DNA from: Methylobacterium aerolatum
Lineage (GTDB): Bacteria > Pseudomonadota > Alphaproteobacteria > Rhizobiales > Beijerinckiaceae
Reading direction: 5' to 3'
Length of the DNA stretch: 64,000 nucleotides
Assembly: GCF_022179085.1 (NCBI RefSeq)
Contig: NZ_BPQE01000009.1
Span: 105,058-169,057 of the forward strand
A program made the translations under genes and the position numbers. Below the pieces are notes generated by a model that saw nothing but the letters and a program-made list of their open reading frames with translations, ran no database searches and was not told where the DNA came from. Positions 1 to 10,790 of the stretch are shown piece by piece; the first letter of the stretch is position 1; every line of letters starts with the position of its first letter.

Positions 1-1379
1 TGGTCGTCACCGCCGGGCAGCAGGACCTGCGCCACGCGCTCACCGACCCGCTGCTGATGGGCGACCTCGTGGCCATCGCCGACCCGGTGATGAAGTGGGC
101 GCGCGAGGTGACGAGCCCGGACCAGATCCCGATCCTGCTCCGCCGGGCCTTCCACGATTGCGCCGCCGCGCCCTCCGGCCCCGTCTTCCTGTCGCTCCCC
201 ATGGACGTGATGGACGCGCTGACCGACGTGCCGGCCGGCGAGACCTCCACCATCGACCAGCGGGCGGTCGCGGGCTCCCTCGACCTCCTGGCCCAAAAAC
301 TCGCCGCCGTGGCGCCGGGGCGGCTCGCGATCATCGCCGGGGACGAGATCGACTCGTCGGACGCCTCCGCGCAGGCCGTGGCGCTGGCCGACCTGCTCTC
401 CGCCCCGGTCTACGGCTCCTCCTGGCCGGCGCACATCCCCTTCCCGACGAGCCACCCGCTCTGGGCGGGCAACCTGCCGACGCGGGCCGATTCCATCGCC
501 GCGATCCTCGGCCGCTACGAGGCCGTTTTCGCGCTCGGGGGCAAGTCGCTCATCACCGTGCTCTATTCCGAGGGCTCGGCGGTGCCGCCGGGCACGGCCG
601 TGTTCCAGCTCTCGGCGGACGTGCGCGACCTCGGCCGGACCTACGCCACCGCCCTCTCCACGGTGGGCGACATCCGCGCTTCCCTCGATGCCCTGCTGCC
701 GCTGCTGGCGCCCCGCCTCACCGACAAGGCCCACGACTTCGCCAAGCTCCGGGAGGTGGCGGTGGCCGAGCAGGCCGAGCGCCGCCGCAAGCTCCACGCC
801 GCCGCCGATGCGGCCTTCGAGGATCCGGTGATCGACCCCCTCGTCGCCGCCCGCGAGGTCGCCAAGGCGGTGGGGGCGCAGACCCCGATCATCGACGAGG
901 CGCCCGCCACGCTCACGCGCCTGCGCACCTTCCTCGACAGCTCCTCGCCCCACCAATACGCGGCGATGCGCGGCGGCGTGCTCGGCTGGGGGATGCCCGC
1001 CGCGGTGGGGTTCTCGCTGGGGATCGACCGGGAACCGGTGGTCTGCGTGGTGGGCGACGGCGCGGCGCTCTACTCGCCGCAGGCCCTCTGGACCGCCGCC
1101 CACGAGAAGCTGCCTGTCACCTTCGTGGTGATCAACAACGCCGAGTACAACATCCTGAAGAACTACATGAAGGGCCAGTCGCACTACGCCTCGGCCCGCG
1201 CCAACCGCTTCATCGCCATGGACCTCACCGACCCGCGCATCGATTTCCTGGCGCTCGCCGCCTCGATGGGCGTCCCCGCCCGGAGGGTCACGAAGGCCGC
1301 CGATATCGCCCCGGCGATCGAGGCGGGGATCGCCTCCGGCGGGGCGAATCTGGTGGAGGTGGTGGTGAAGGCGGGGTGA
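1..1379 (+). CDS. Thiamine diphosphate-dependent decarboxylase, benzoylformate decarboxylase-like (5' end cut by window)
   Basis: The reading frame is already open at base 3, so the N-terminal part of the gene lies outside the window and the ATG at 57 is internal. The visible 459 or so residues cover the end of the pyrimidine-binding domain (AGQQDLRHAL), the central domain and the C-terminal cofactor domain. The ThDP/Mg signature GDGAAL runs through about 28 residues to INN, the classic GDG-x-NN motif. Family members decarboxylate 2-keto acids such as benzoylformate or join them as acetolactate synthases do. The sequence around the cofactor resembles benzoylformate decarboxylase more than acetolactate synthase, but the substrate cannot be fixed from sequence. 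It converges on mntH with a 54-bp gap. Confidence 0.8.
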   Translation, partial: VVTAGQQDLRHALTDPLLMGDLVAIADPVMKWAREVTSPDQIPILLRRAFHDCAAAPSGPVFLSLPMDVMDALTDVPAGETSTIDQRAVAGSLDLLAQKLAAVAPGRLAIIAGDEIDSSDASAQAVALADLLSAPVYGSSWPAHIPFPTSHPLWAGNLPTRADSIAAILGRYEAVFALGGKSLITVLYSEGSAVPPGTAVFQLSADVRDLGRTYATALSTVGDIRASLDALLPLLAPRLTDKAHDFAKLREVAVAEQAERRRKLHAAADAAFEDPVIDPLVAAREVAKAVGAQTPIIDEAPATLTRLRTFLDSSSPHQYAAMRGGVLGWGMPAAVGFSLGIDREPVVCVVGDGAALYSPQALWTAAHEKLPVTFVVINNAEYNILKNYMKGQSHYASARANRFIAMDLTDPRIDFLALAASMGVPARRVTKAADIAPAIEAGIASGGANLVEVVVKAG

Positions 1380-1433
1380 GGCGACGTTTTCCCCGTTGCT
1401 GCGAGAGCAGGGACGGCGGTGAGTGGCGGGCCC

Positions 1434-2762
1434 CTACTCCCCCAACCCCGGCACCGGCACGCCGAAGGCCTGCGCCAGCAGCACGAGGTTCAGCGCCAAC
1501 ACCACGCCGGCCCCGGCGAAGGCGGCGGCCTTGGTCCACGGCCCGTTGGCGAAGGCGCCCATGAGGCTGCGGCGGCCCGTGAACACCACGAGGCCGATCA
1601 TCGGCACCGGCAGGGCCAGCGACAGCACCACCTGGCTCAGCACCAGCGCGCGGGTCGGGTCCACGCCGATCGCCACCACGGCGAAGGCGGGCGCCATGGT
1701 CACGAGGCGGCGGACGAGGAGGGGGATGCGCCACCCCGTAAAACCCTGCATCACCATCTGCCCGGCGAGCGTCCCCACCACCGAGGAGGACAGGCCCGAG
1801 GCGATCAGGGAGACGAGGAAGGCCGCCCCCGCCGCCGGGCCGAGCAGCGGCGTCAGGGTCTTGTAGGCCTCCTGGATCTCGGCCACCTCGCTGTGGCCGA
1901 GGTGGAAGGCGGAGGCCGCCATGATCACCATCGCCATGTTGACGAGGCCGGCAAGCGCCAGGGCGACGATCACCTCCCGATCCGAGAAGCGCACGAGGAG
2001 CCGCCGGTCGGCCTCGTTGCGCGGAGCGCCCCGCCCTTGGGTCAGGCCGGAATGCAGGAACAGGGCGTGGGGCATCACCGTCGCGCCGATGATGCCCACC
2101 GCGATGGTCAGCGCCTCGGCATCGGGGATTTTTGGGGTGACGAGCCCCTTGGCCGCCTCGCCCCAGGCGACGGGGGCGATCGCCAGTTCCACCGCGTAGC
2201 AGAGGCCGATCGTGCCGACCATCGCGCCCACCGCGATCTCCAGCGGGCGGAAGCCCCGGTTCTCCAGAAGCAGGATCGCGTAGGTGACGACCGCCGTCAC
2301 CGCCATCCCCGCCATCAGCGGCATCCCGACGAGGAGGGACAGGCCGATGGCGCCGCCCAGGAACTCCGCGAGGTCGGTGGCCATGGCGGCGACCTCGCTG
2401 ACGCCCCAGGCGGCGAGCCGCCAGCGGCGGGGCAGCGCATCGCGAAAATGCTCGGCGAGGTTCCTGCCCGTCACGATCCCGAGGCGGGCGGAGAGGGCCT
2501 GGAACAGCATCGCCGTGAGGTTGGCCGCCAGCACCACCCAGAGCAGGGTATAGCCGTAGCGGGCGCCGGCCTGGATGTTCGTCGCGAAGTTGCCGGGGTC
2601 CATGTAGGCGATGGAGGCGGTGACCGCCGGCCCCACGAACAGCAGGAACCGGGTCCGCCCGTTCGCGCGCCCGTCGAGCACGGCGCGGATCCCGTCCTCC
2701 GTCGTGCGACTGAGGCCTCCGGACTCGCGGACTTCCGCCGGGACCACCTCTCCTGACGCCAT
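1434..2762 (-). CDS. mntH: Nramp-family Mn2+/divalent metal:H+ symporter MntH
   Basis: This is a 442-residue inner-membrane Nramp transporter that imports manganese, and possibly iron, with protons. The metal-site signature of TM1, DPGNFATN, is at residues 55-62. The TM6 signature MPHALFLHS starts at residue 230. Conserved TDLAEF is at 129-134. The length fits bacterial MntH (about 410-450). The ATG at 2762 is the only well-placed start before the conserved core. The gene is transcribed divergently from mntR, and an inverted repeat matching an MntR operator lies 19 bp upstream of the start. The neighbouring regulator therefore probably represses it when Mn is plentiful (inference). No residue needed for metal binding looks missing. 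Confidence 0.93.
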   Translation of the reverse strand: MASGEVVPAEVRESGGLSRTTEDGIRAVLDGRANGRTRFLLFVGPAVTASIAYMDPGNFATNIQAGARYGYTLLWVVLAANLTAMLFQALSARLGIVTGRNLAEHFRDALPRRWRLAAWGVSEVAAMATDLAEFLGGAIGLSLLVGMPLMAGMAVTAVVTYAILLLENRGFRPLEIAVGAMVGTIGLCYAVELAIAPVAWGEAAKGLVTPKIPDAEALTIAVGIIGATVMPHALFLHSGLTQGRGAPRNEADRRLLVRFSDREVIVALALAGLVNMAMVIMAASAFHLGHSEVAEIQEAYKTLTPLLGPAAGAAFLVSLIASGLSSSVVGTLAGQMVMQGFTGWRIPLLVRRLVTMAPAFAVVAIGVDPTRALVLSQVVLSLALPVPMIGLVVFTGRRSLMGAFANGPWTKAAAFAGAGVVLALNLVLLAQAFGVPVPGLGE

Positions 2763-2780
2763 CCCACCCCGTCCCTCGAA

Positions 2781-2796
2781 TATAGCTCCTGCTATA
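2781..2796. promoter_or_regulatory. Probable MntR operator in the mntH-mntR intergenic region
   Basis: The perfect inverted repeat TATAGC-TCCT-GCTATA lies in the 140-bp gap between divergent mntH and mntR. One position further out it continues imperfectly as AATATAGC/GCTATATA. This matches, from memory, the MntR box core of enterobacterial mntH promoters (ATAGC-N4-GCTAT). Its position 19 bp before the mntH start would block transcription or initiation. Confidence 0.7.
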
Positions 2797-2902
2797 TAGA
2801 AAAGCCGAGGCTCGTGGCAAGGTCGGTGACGGGGAGGTCATTGCAACGCCGACGGGCAAGGCTCTAGAGACGGGCTTCGATGCCCCGGAGGAGGCCGCGC
2901 GG

Positions 2903-3361
2903 ATGCAGGAACCGGAAGCCTCGGAGCGGAGCGAGACCGCCCTCGTCGACCCGGAGCGGCATGTCGAGAGCTTCCGGCAGGCCCGGGAGGCGCGGCGGCT
3001 GGAGTTGGTCGAGGACTACGTCGAGCTGATCGACGACCTGATCGGCGACGGCGGCGAGGCCCGGCAGGTGGACATCGCCGCCCGCCTCGGCGTCGCCCAG
3101 CCCACCGTCGCCAAGATGCTGAGGCGCCTGTGCGACGAGGGGCTGGTGCAGCAGCGGCCCTACCGCGGGGTGTTCCTCACGGAGGCCGGCAAGCGGCTGG
3201 CGGGCGAGGCGCGGGAGCGCCACCGGATCGTGGAGCGGTTCCTCTGCGCGCTCGGCGTCAGCCCCGAGACCGCCCGCCGCGACGCGGAGGGCATCGAGCA
3301 CCATGTCAGCGCCGAGACGCTGGAGGCGTTTCGGGCCTTCGCCGAGGGGCGGCGGGGGTAG
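2903..3361 (+). CDS. mntR: DtxR/MntR-family manganese-responsive transcriptional regulator
   Basis: This is a 152-residue regulator close in length to E. coli MntR (155). The N-terminal winged helix carries [21 protein letters not shown] at about residues 56-76, followed by the wing ([12 protein letters not shown]). The C-terminal metal-binding/dimerisation helices carry [14 protein letters not shown] and a late [12 protein letters not shown] segment with the His/Glu ligands typical of the DtxR fold. A GGAGGAGG ribosome-binding site about 8 bases before the ATG at 2903 decides the start. It sits back-to-back with mntH and the shared operator, so it most likely represses mntH when bound to Mn2+ and may also regulate itself. 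Confidence 0.92.
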   Translation: MQEPEASERSETALVDPERHVESFRQAREARRLELVEDYVELIDDLIGDGGEARQVDIAARLGVAQPTVAKMLRRLCDEGLVQQRPYRGVFLTEAGKRLAGEARERHRIVERFLCALGVSPETARRDAEGIEHHVSAETLEAFRAFAEGRRG

Positions 3362-3460
3362 GGGCTTGCAGGCGGACCGGCAGGGTCGAAGAGCCGAAAG
3401 ACCCCGTCCACCCCCCACCCCCGCCTGCGGGGATCGTGGTGGAATTCGGTCGGCGTCCCC

Positions 3461-3517
3461 GATCCCTGGAGCCCTCCTTCGAGGCCTCCGCTGCGCTCCG
3501 GCACCCCAGGATGAGGT
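3461..3517. repeat. Half copy of palindromic intergenic repeat, family A
   Basis: The segment contains CTCCTTCGAGGCCTCCGCTG and ends in CAGGATGAGG. It matches one arm of the longer elements at 29216-29327 and 58253-58363. The 245-bp gap between mntR and the metallopeptidase holds nothing else recognisable. Confidence 0.75.
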
Positions 3518-3606
3518 CGAGGGCGGGAAGAAGGTTCGCAACGATCCCCTGCCGGGAGAGGGGGCGCACATCCTTTCGCGAGGCTTTCCGGCGACCGTCC
3601 ACCCCC

Positions 3607-4803
3607 TCACACCACCGGCGCGGCCACCTTCCGCCGCAGCCCGGTGATCACCGCGCGGAGGATGTCCGCCTCGGCCTCGCCGGGATGGGGCACCACGCCG
3701 ACGCGGGCGGCGTAGATGCGCTCGTGGACGAAGGCGAGCTTGGCGATCACCGCCGGGGTGAGGGTGAAGGGGTAGAGCGCCGGCTGGCCCATGCTGCTGG
3801 AGAGCGAGTTCACCGCGTAGGTGAGGGGGAGCCACGCCTCGATCAGCCTGTCCAGATCCTGCGTGTCGTAGGGATCGAAGTCGATCACCGTCGGGGCCTG
3901 GGGCAGCGAACCGACGGGGCGGCGCAGGCGCGGGCGCACGTGCAACTCGAAGGTCGAGGCGGTCTCGATCGTATCGACGATGTGCAGGTAGTGGGCGAAG
4001 GTCTCGGCGAAATCCTCCCAGGGGTGGGCGGTGGCGTAGGCCGAGACGTAGCTCTCCTCCCAGTCGGCGGGGGCGCCGCCGGCATAGTGGGCCTGGAGGG
4101 CCTGCACATAGTTCAGGCTCTCGTCCCCGAACAGCGCCCGGAATGAGCCCTGGTACGGGCTGTTCATCACCAGCAAGTACCAGAAGTAGTGCCCGATCTC
4201 GTGGCGGAAGTGCCCGAGGAGGGTGCGGTAATGCTCGCCGAACAGGATCCGGCGGCGCTCCCGCTCCACGTCGTCGGCCTCCGCGATGTTCATGGTGATC
4301 AGGCCGTTGATGTGGCCCGTCAGCACCGGCGGCCCGCCGCCGGAGGTCTCCGAGGGATCGACCAGGAAGTCGAAGGCGAGCCCGTCCGTGTACTGCGCGC
4401 GGGTGGCCAGCGGCAGTTCGAGGCGCAGGAGCGAGTAGAACAACCGGTGCTTGGCCGCCTCGATCTGCCGCCAGCGGGTCAGGTTCCACGGCAGGGTCAG
4501 GTCGGGCACGACCCGGTTGTGGCGGCAGCAGGTGCAGAAGATGTCGCCGTCCTCTTCCGGCACCAGCCAGTTGCAGCCGCCCGACACGGCGTTCTGGCAC
4601 AGGCGATAGCGCCGACCCTGATCGGCATAGGCGTGGAAGACCGGGGCGCCGCCCATCAGGGGATGGCCGGAGAAGCCCGCCGGCTCGAGGGCGGAGACCT
4701 CGTGGCGGAGGCACACGTAGCCGAGACGACGCTCACAGCTTTCGCAGGCCGTCGCCTCGAAGGTCACCGGCTGGTCGCAGGCTTGGCACTGGAAGATCTT
4801 CAT
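3607..4803 (-). CDS. Zinc-ribbon zinc metallopeptidase (putative zinc-binding metallopeptidase family)
   Basis: This is a 398-residue cytoplasmic protein. An N-terminal zinc ribbon uses CQAC (6-9) and CESC (20-23), with a further cysteine group at 90-93 (CTCC). A zincin active site HEIGHYFW begins at residue 201, with the two metal-binding histidines and catalytic glutamate intact. The ATG at 4803 gives a start directly before the ribbon. The open frame upstream overlaps nothing conserved. It is divergent from the transglutaminase/ATP-grasp genes, and family members commonly accompany that gene set in proteobacteria (established knowledge). It probably processes the product or protein substrate of that system (inference). 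The substrate is unknown. Confidence 0.82.
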   Translation of the reverse strand: MKIFQCQACDQPVTFEATACESCERRLGYVCLRHEVSALEPAGFSGHPLMGGAPVFHAYADQGRRYRLCQNAVSGGCNWLVPEEDGDIFCTCCRHNRVVPDLTLPWNLTRWRQIEAAKHRLFYSLLRLELPLATRAQYTDGLAFDFLVDPSETSGGGPPVLTGHINGLITMNIAEADDVERERRRILFGEHYRTLLGHFRHEIGHYFWYLLVMNSPYQGSFRALFGDESLNYVQALQAHYAGGAPADWEESYVSAYATAHPWEDFAETFAHYLHIVDTIETASTFELHVRPRLRRPVGSLPQAPTVIDFDPYDTQDLDRLIEAWLPLTYAVNSLSSSMGQPALYPFTLTPAVIAKLAFVHERIYAARVGVVPHPGEAEADILRAVITGLRRKVAAPVV

Positions 4804-4970
4804 CGGCGGCGGTCCCGGGAACCGGCGCGCCGGCTTCCCCCTGCGATCAAGCGGAGCCGGGGGGCAAAGTTCCTGCCACCGCCCCGCCGCACGAAAATTG
4901 CTTTGCTCCCGGCCCTTGCCCCATAACCGGGGCCGGTCCGCGCCCATGCGATCCTTCCGACGGAGTCGAC

Positions 4971-7900
4971 GTGTCGATCAAAGTCGCCCTGCACCACGTC
5001 ACGCACTACCGCTACGACCGGCCGATCAGCCTCGGGCCCCAGGTGATCCGCCTGCGGCCGGCGCCCCACGCCCGCACGCAGGTGCCGGCCTACGCCCTGA
5101 CGGTCAGCCCGCCGAATCACTTCATCAACTGGCAGCAGGATCCGAGCGGCAACTGGCTCGCCCGCCTCGTCTTCCCCGAGAAGACCGACGAGTTGAAGAT
5201 CGAGGTCGATCTCACCGCCGAGATGGCGGTGATCAACCCCTTCGACTTCTTCGTGGAGGATTACGCGCAGACGCGGGGATTCGCCTACGACCCGGACCTG
5301 CGGGAGGAACTCGCCCCCTACCTCGCCCCCGTGGACGCGGGGGGGCCGGAGATCGAGGCGCTGCTCGGAAGGCTCCCGGAGGAGACCAACACCGTCCTGT
5401 TCCTCGTGGCCCTGAACGGGATGATCGCCCGGGAGATCGCCTACGGCGTGCGGATGGAGCCGGGGGTGCAGACCCCGGCGGAGACGCTCACGCTGAAGAG
5501 CGGGTCCTGCCGCGATTCGGCGTGGCTCCTCGTGCAGGTGCTGCGCCGGATCGGCCTCGCGGCCCGGTTCGTGTCCGGCTACCTGATCCAGCTCGTGCCC
5601 GACACCACCGCCGTGGACGGCCCCGCGGGCGCCTCGGCCGACTTCACCGACCTCCATGCCTGGGCGGAGGTCTACATTCCCGGCGCCGGCTGGGTCGGCA
5701 TGGACGCCACCTCGGGCCTGCTCACCGGCGAGGGCCATATCCCGCTCGCCGCCACGCCGCATTACCGCTCGGCCGCGCCGATCTCGGGGCCGCTTGAGCC
5801 CGCCAAGACGCAGTTCGACTTCGCGATGGGCCTCACCCGCGTGGCCGAGGCGCCGCGGGTGACGAAGCCCTTCGCGGAGGACGTCTGGACCGCGATGGAC
5901 CGCCTCGGGGAGAAGGTGGACGAAGACCTCGCCGCCCAGGACGTGCGGCTCACCATGGGCGGCGAGCCGACCTTCGTCTCGGTGGACGACTTCGAGGCGC
6001 CGGAGTGGAACATCGCGGCGGTCGGGCCGACCAAGCGCGGCTTGGCCGACCAACTGATCCGCCGCCTGCGCGAGAAATTCGGGCCGGGGGGCCTGCTCCA
6101 TTACGGCCAGGGCAAGTGGTACCCCGGCGAGAGCCTGCCCCGCTGGGCCTTCGCCCTGTACTGGCGCAAGGACGGGAAGCCCATCTGGCGCGATCCCGCC
6201 CTGATCGCCCCGGAGGCGGGCACCGGCTCGGCGACGATCACCCAGGCCAAGGCCTTCACCGAGGCGCTCGCCACGCGCCTCGGCCTCGCGCACTACGTCT
6301 TCCCCGCCTTCGAGGACGGCGACGTCTGGGAGAAGAAGCGCGAGGAGCTGCCCGTCAACGTCACGCCGGGCGCGGCGCAGTCGGGCTCCGTGGAGTTCGA
6401 TGCGCGGATCAAGCGCGTCTACGAGCGCGGCCTCGGCGAGGCGGTGGGCTACGTGCTGCCGCTGGCGAGCCTGCCCACCGGCCAGGACGGCGATGCGGAT
6501 CGCGTCTGGATCTCGGAAGGGTGGGAGTTCGGCCGCGGCCACGCCTTCCTCGTGCCGGGCGATTCGCCCCTCGGCTTCCGGCTGCCCCTGTCCTCGCTGC
6601 CCTACGTGCCGCCGGAGCACTACCCCTATTACCAGCCGCAGGACCCGCTGGAGGAGCGGGGTTCCCTCACGGACGGCGCGAAGCCGGTCGCCAACGGCTC
6701 CGGCGTCACCGGCGTCGCGGTGCGCACGGCGCTGGCCATCGAGCCCCGGGACGGGGTGATCCGGGTGTTCATGCCCCCGGTGCAGCGGGTGGACGAGTAC
6801 CTCGAACTCGCCGGCCATCTGGAGGCCGTGGCGGCCGAGTTGAAGCAGCCCATCCACATCGAGGGCTACGAGCCGCCCTTCGACCCGCGGATCGCCCTCA
6901 TCAAGGTGACCCCCGATCCGGGCGTGATCGAGATCAACGTCCACCCCGCCGCCTCCTGGCGGGAGGCGGTGGCGATCACGACGGAGCTCTACGAGGAGGC
7001 CCGCCAGACCCGCCTCGGGGCGGAAAAGTTCATGACCGACGGGCGCCATACCGGCACCGGCGGCGGCAACCACGTGGTGCTCGGCGGCGTCACGCCCGAC
7101 GATTCGCCCTTCCTGCGGCGGCCGGACCTGTTGAAGAGCATCGTGCTCTACTGGCAGCGCCACCCGGCGCTCTCGTACCTGTTCTCGGGCCTCTACATCG
7201 GCCCGACGAGCCAGGCGCCGCGCATCGACGAGGGCCGCCACGACGGGCTCTACGAGTTGGAGATCGCGCTGGCCCAGGTGCCGGCGCCGGACGCGCCCAA
7301 CATCCCCCGCTGGCTGGTGGACCGGCTGTTTCGCAACATCCTGATCGACGTCACCGGCAACACCCACCGGGCCGAGATCTGCATCGACAAGCTCTACTCG
7401 CCGGACGGCCCGACCGGGCGCCTCGGCCTCTTGGAGTTCCGCGCCTTCGAGATGCCGCCGGACGCGCGGATGAGCCTCGCTCAGCAACTGCTCCTGCGGG
7501 CACTCGTCGCGTGGCTGTGGCGGGAGCCGCAGACCGGGAATTGTGTCCGCTGGGGCACGAGCCTGCACGATCGCTTCATGCTCCCGCATTTCCTCTGGGC
7601 GGACTTCCTGGACGTTCTGGAAGACCTCCGCCAAGCGGGGTACGATTTCGATCCGGCCGCCTTCGAGGCGCAATCCCTGTTCCGGTTCCCGGTCTTCGGC
7701 ACGGTGGAGCAGGGCGGGGTGAAGCTGGAACTGCGCCAGGCCCTGGAGCCCTGGCACGTGATGGGCGAGGAAGGGACGAGCGGGGGCACCGTGCGCTTCG
7801 TCGACAGTTCGGTCGAGCGGCTGCAGGTCAAGGTCGAGGGCTTCGTCCCCGGCCGGCATGTCGTCGCCTGCAACGGGCGGCGCCTGCCGATGACCTCCAC

Positions 7901-8234
7901 CGGCCGGGCCGGGGAGGCGGTGGCGGGCCTGCGCTTCAAGGCGTGGCAGCCGGCCTCGAGCCTGCACCCGGCACTGCCGGCGAACTCGCCGCTGACCTTC
8001 GACATCCTCGATTCCTGGAGCGGCCGGTCGCTCGGGGGCTGCCGCTACCATGTCGCCCATCCGGGCGGGCGCAACTACGAGACCCATCCCGTCAACGCCT
8101 ACGAGGCGGAGGGGCGGCGCCTCGCCCGGTTCCAGGCCCACGGCCACACGCCGGGCAAGGTCGCGATGCCGGTGGAGGAGGGCAGCGCCGAGTTCCCCCT
8201 GACCCTCGACCTGCGGACGCCCGCCCCCCGATGA
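4971..8234 (+). CDS. Transglutaminase-like protease fused to DUF2126 (putative amidoligase) domain
   Basis: This 1087-residue protein starts at GTG 4971 behind a GGAG ribosome-binding site. Residues 1-85 are the bacterial transglutaminase N-terminal beta domain ([13 protein letters not shown]). Residues about 150-255 are the transglutaminase core with Cys180 (SGSCRDSAW), His229 (LHAWAEVY) and Asp245 (GMDATSG), a complete catalytic triad. From about residue 325 ([14 protein letters not shown]) to the end is DUF2126, described as a putative amidoligase. No signal peptide is visible, so it is probably cytoplasmic. The stop overlaps the next start (ATGA), showing translational coupling with the ATP-grasp protein. 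The predicted role is to make or cleave an isopeptide or peptide modification; the substrate is unknown. Confidence 0.85.
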   Translation: MSIKVALHHVTHYRYDRPISLGPQVIRLRPAPHARTQVPAYALTVSPPNHFINWQQDPSGNWLARLVFPEKTDELKIEVDLTAEMAVINPFDFFVEDYAQTRGFAYDPDLREELAPYLAPVDAGGPEIEALLGRLPEETNTVLFLVALNGMIAREIAYGVRMEPGVQTPAETLTLKSGSCRDSAWLLVQVLRRIGLAARFVSGYLIQLVPDTTAVDGPAGASADFTDLHAWAEVYIPGAGWVGMDATSGLLTGEGHIPLAATPHYRSAAPISGPLEPAKTQFDFAMGLTRVAEAPRVTKPFAEDVWTAMDRLGEKVDEDLAAQDVRLTMGGEPTFVSVDDFEAPEWNIAAVGPTKRGLADQLIRRLREKFGPGGLLHYGQGKWYPGESLPRWAFALYWRKDGKPIWRDPALIAPEAGTGSATITQAKAFTEALATRLGLAHYVFPAFEDGDVWEKKREELPVNVTPGAAQSGSVEFDARIKRVYERGLGEAVGYVLPLASLPTGQDGDADRVWISEGWEFGRGHAFLVPGDSPLGFRLPLSSLPYVPPEHYPYYQPQDPLEERGSLTDGAKPVANGSGVTGVAVRTALAIEPRDGVIRVFMPPVQRVDEYLELAGHLEAVAAELKQPIHIEGYEPPFDPRIALIKVTPDPGVIEINVHPAASWREAVAITTELYEEARQTRLGAEKFMTDGRHTGTGGGNHVVLGGVTPDDSPFLRRPDLLKSIVLYWQRHPALSYLFSGLYIGPTSQAPRIDEGRHDGLYELEIALAQVPAPDAPNIPRWLVDRLFRNILIDVTGNTHRAEICIDKLYSPDGPTGRLGLLEFRAFEMPPDARMSLAQQLLLRALVAWLWREPQTGNCVRWGTSLHDRFMLPHFLWADFLDVLEDLRQAGYDFDPAAFEAQSLFRFPVFGTVEQGGVKLELRQALEPWHVMGEEGTSGGTVRFVDSSVERLQVKVEGFVPGRHVVACNGRRLPMTSTGRAGEAVAGLRFKAWQPASSLHPALPANSPLTFDILDSWSGRSLGGCRYHVAHPGGRNYETHPVNAYEAEGRRLARFQAHGHTPGKVAMPVEEGSAEFPLTLDLRTPAPR

Positions 8235-10759
8235 GCGCCACGCTCGCGATCGGCGTCGAGCCGGGCGAGAGTCCGGCGCAGCGGGTCGCGCGCTGGACCG
8301 CGCCGTACCGGCCGGCCCCCGGCCTGCCGGACGAGTATCTCGGCCCCGACGGGCGCCCGCGCGCGGTGTGGCAGCGCCTGCTCGAACGCCTCGGCGGCCT
8401 GAGCGAGCCGGAGATCCTGGCCCGCTTCGTCTCGGCGGAGCGGCACATCCGCGACGCGGGCATCTCCTTCCGCATCGCCGGCGACCAGCGGGAGCATCCC
8501 TGGCCGCTCGGCTCCATGCCCCTCGTCATCGAGGCGCAGGAATGGCGCGACCTCTCCGCCGGGCTGATCCAGCGGGCCGAGTTGATGGAGGCGATCCTCG
8601 CGGACGTCTACGGGCCGGGCGACCTCATCGCCACGGGCCATCTCCCGGCGGCAATCGTCGCCGGCAACCCCGATTTCCTGCACCCGCTCCACGGGGTCTC
8701 GCCCCCCGGCGGCCACCACCTGCGGCTCTACGCGGCCGACCTCGCCCGGGGGGCGGACGGGCGCTGGCAGGTGCTGGCCGACCGGACGCAGGCGCCCTCC
8801 GGCCTCGGCTGGGCGCTGGAGAACCGCATGGTCCTGGCCCGGACCTTCCCGGACTTCTTCCAGGACCTGCACGTCGAGCGGCTGCCCGGCTTCTACCAGC
8901 GGTTCCGCGAGGGGCTGGCGCTCGGGGCCGAGCGGGCCGACCCGCGGATCTGCCTGCTCACCTCCGGCCCCTACAGCTCCACCTATGTCGAGCAGGCGGC
9001 GCTCGCCCGCTACCTCGGCCTGATGCTGGTGGAGGGCGACGACCTCGTCATGCAGGACGGGCGCCTGCACGTGCGCACCGTCTCGGGGCTGAAGCGGGCC
9101 GACGCCCTGTGGCGGCGGATCGACGCCGACTACCTCGACCCGCTGGAATTGAACGCCGCCTCGCGGCTCGGCGTGCCGGGCATCCTCGACGCCCTGCGCA
9201 ACGGCTCCCTCGTCATGGCCAACATGCCGGGCTCCGGCCTCGTGGAGTCGGCCGCGCTCGCCCCCTACCTCGACGGGCTGTGCCGGCGCCTCCTCGGGGA
9301 GCCCCTGCGCCTGTCCCACCCGGAGGCGTGGTGGTGCGGCGACCTCGAGGGGCTCGCCCATGTCCAGGCCAACCTCGACCGCCTGATCCTGCGCCCCGCC
9401 GCGACGCCGCCGCGGGGGGCGGGGCGGGACGCGCTCCTCGCGCCCACGGCGCTGGCGGCCGGGCGCGCCGCCGTCCTGGCCGCCCTGCGCGACCGCCCCT
9501 TCGACACCGTGGCGCAGGAGCCCGCGCCCCTCTCGACCATGCCGGGCTGGGAGCGGGGGCCCGACGGCCTGCACCTCGTGCCCCGGCCCTTCGTGATGCG
9601 GGTCTTCGCCGCCCGCACCGCCACCGGCTGGACGGTGATGCCCGGCGGCTTCTGCCGGATGTCCGAGCGGGACAACGTCGATCCGCTGGAACTGCGCCTG
9701 GGCATCCGCTCCGCCGACGTGTGGGTGCTGTCGGACGAGCCGGTCGCCGCCCCGCTCATCGGCTCCCACGCGACGCCGCGGGTGCGGAGGCTGGGCGGGC
9801 ACCTGCCCGCCCGGGCGGCGGACGGGCTGTTCTGGTTCGGGCGCTACGCCGAGCGGGCGGAGGCGGTGACGCGCCTGACGCTCGCCCACCTGCGCAGCAT
9901 CGGCGACGCGGTGGGCGCCGACATCTCGGGCTCGCCCGATACCCCCGCCGCCCTGGCGATCCGCGCCCTCCTCGACGAGTGGGCCTGCGTCGCCGCCGCC
10001 GACCTGCCCACCGCCGCGCTCGCCCAGGAGGCCCTCTGCGGCCGCGACCAGCCGGGCTCGGCCCGGTCCCACGTCACGGCCGCCCGCCGCAACGCCGCCG
10101 CCCTGCGCGCCCGGCTCTCCGGCGAGACCTGGCGGGTGCTCGCCGACCTGTCGGACCTCCTCGGCCTCGACACCGAGCGCCACTTCACCGAATCGCAGCT
10201 CGCCGCCCGCGCAGAGCGGACGCTGAGCCACCTCGCGGCCCTCTCGGGCCTGTCCCACGAGAACACCAGCCGGGCGGAGGGCTGGCACTTCGCCGAACTC
10301 GGGCGGCGGGTGGAGCGGGCGATCAACACCTGCACCTTCGCGCTCGCCTTCGCCAACGACGAGGCGACGCCGGGTTGCCTCGGGACCATGCTGGCGCTGG
10401 CCGACTCGCAGATCGGCTACGGCCGCCGCTACATGCAGGGCGCCGCCCTCGATCCCGTCCGGGACATGGTGCTCCTCGACCCCTACAACCCGCGCTCCAT
10501 CGCCTTCCAGATGGAGGCTATCGTCCGCCATCTCGGCGAGTTGCCGGCCCTGTCCGCCGACGGCATCCCCGAGCCGCACGCGCGGCTGGCGGGCCGGATC
10601 CTGGCGGAGCTGCGCGCGGGCGAGGCGGCGGAGTTCGACGCGGTGCGCCTGACGACGCTGGGCACCGACCTCGAGCGCCTCGCCGACGGCATCAGTGCCC
10701 GCTATTTCCCCACCGGGCCGCACGCACCGCGGCCGGAGAAGCTGACGGGCCTCGCCTGA
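8231..10759 (+). CDS. Circularly permuted ATP-grasp ligase fused to alpha-E domain
   Basis: The 842-residue protein starts at ATG 8231, overlapping the preceding stop by 4 bp. Residues from about 70 to 480 form a circularly permuted ATP-grasp (DUF404/DUF407-like), including [19 protein letters not shown], a YGPGDLI segment and the late [10 protein letters not shown] strand. From about residue 520 ([20 protein letters not shown]) to the end is the all-helical alpha-E domain (DUF403). These two parts are often separate genes; here they are one polypeptide, which supports their acting on one substrate. ATP-grasp enzymes ligate an activated carboxylate to an amine. With the flanking transglutaminases this suggests peptide synthesis or tagging, but no substrate is known. 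Confidence 0.85.
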   Translation: MSATLAIGVEPGESPAQRVARWTAPYRPAPGLPDEYLGPDGRPRAVWQRLLERLGGLSEPEILARFVSAERHIRDAGISFRIAGDQREHPWPLGSMPLVIEAQEWRDLSAGLIQRAELMEAILADVYGPGDLIATGHLPAAIVAGNPDFLHPLHGVSPPGGHHLRLYAADLARGADGRWQVLADRTQAPSGLGWALENRMVLARTFPDFFQDLHVERLPGFYQRFREGLALGAERADPRICLLTSGPYSSTYVEQAALARYLGLMLVEGDDLVMQDGRLHVRTVSGLKRADALWRRIDADYLDPLELNAASRLGVPGILDALRNGSLVMANMPGSGLVESAALAPYLDGLCRRLLGEPLRLSHPEAWWCGDLEGLAHVQANLDRLILRPAATPPRGAGRDALLAPTALAAGRAAVLAALRDRPFDTVAQEPAPLSTMPGWERGPDGLHLVPRPFVMRVFAARTATGWTVMPGGFCRMSERDNVDPLELRLGIRSADVWVLSDEPVAAPLIGSHATPRVRRLGGHLPARAADGLFWFGRYAERAEAVTRLTLAHLRSIGDAVGADISGSPDTPAALAIRALLDEWACVAAADLPTAALAQEALCGRDQPGSARSHVTAARRNAAALRARLSGETWRVLADLSDLLGLDTERHFTESQLAARAERTLSHLAALSGLSHENTSRAEGWHFAELGRRVERAINTCTFALAFANDEATPGCLGTMLALADSQIGYGRRYMQGAALDPVRDMVLLDPYNPRSIAFQMEAIVRHLGELPALSADGIPEPHARLAGRILAELRAGEAAEFDAVRLTTLGTDLERLADGISARYFPTGPHAPRPEKLTGLA

Positions 10760-10790
10760 TGGGTGCGTTCACGACCGAGGCGGGCGGGGC

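Noticed and set aside
6005-10759. 1584-residue open frame as a giant ATP-grasp protein
   Set aside because: The first 742 codons are a shadow of the transglutaminase-DUF2126 gene. The coupled ATG at 8231 is the true start.
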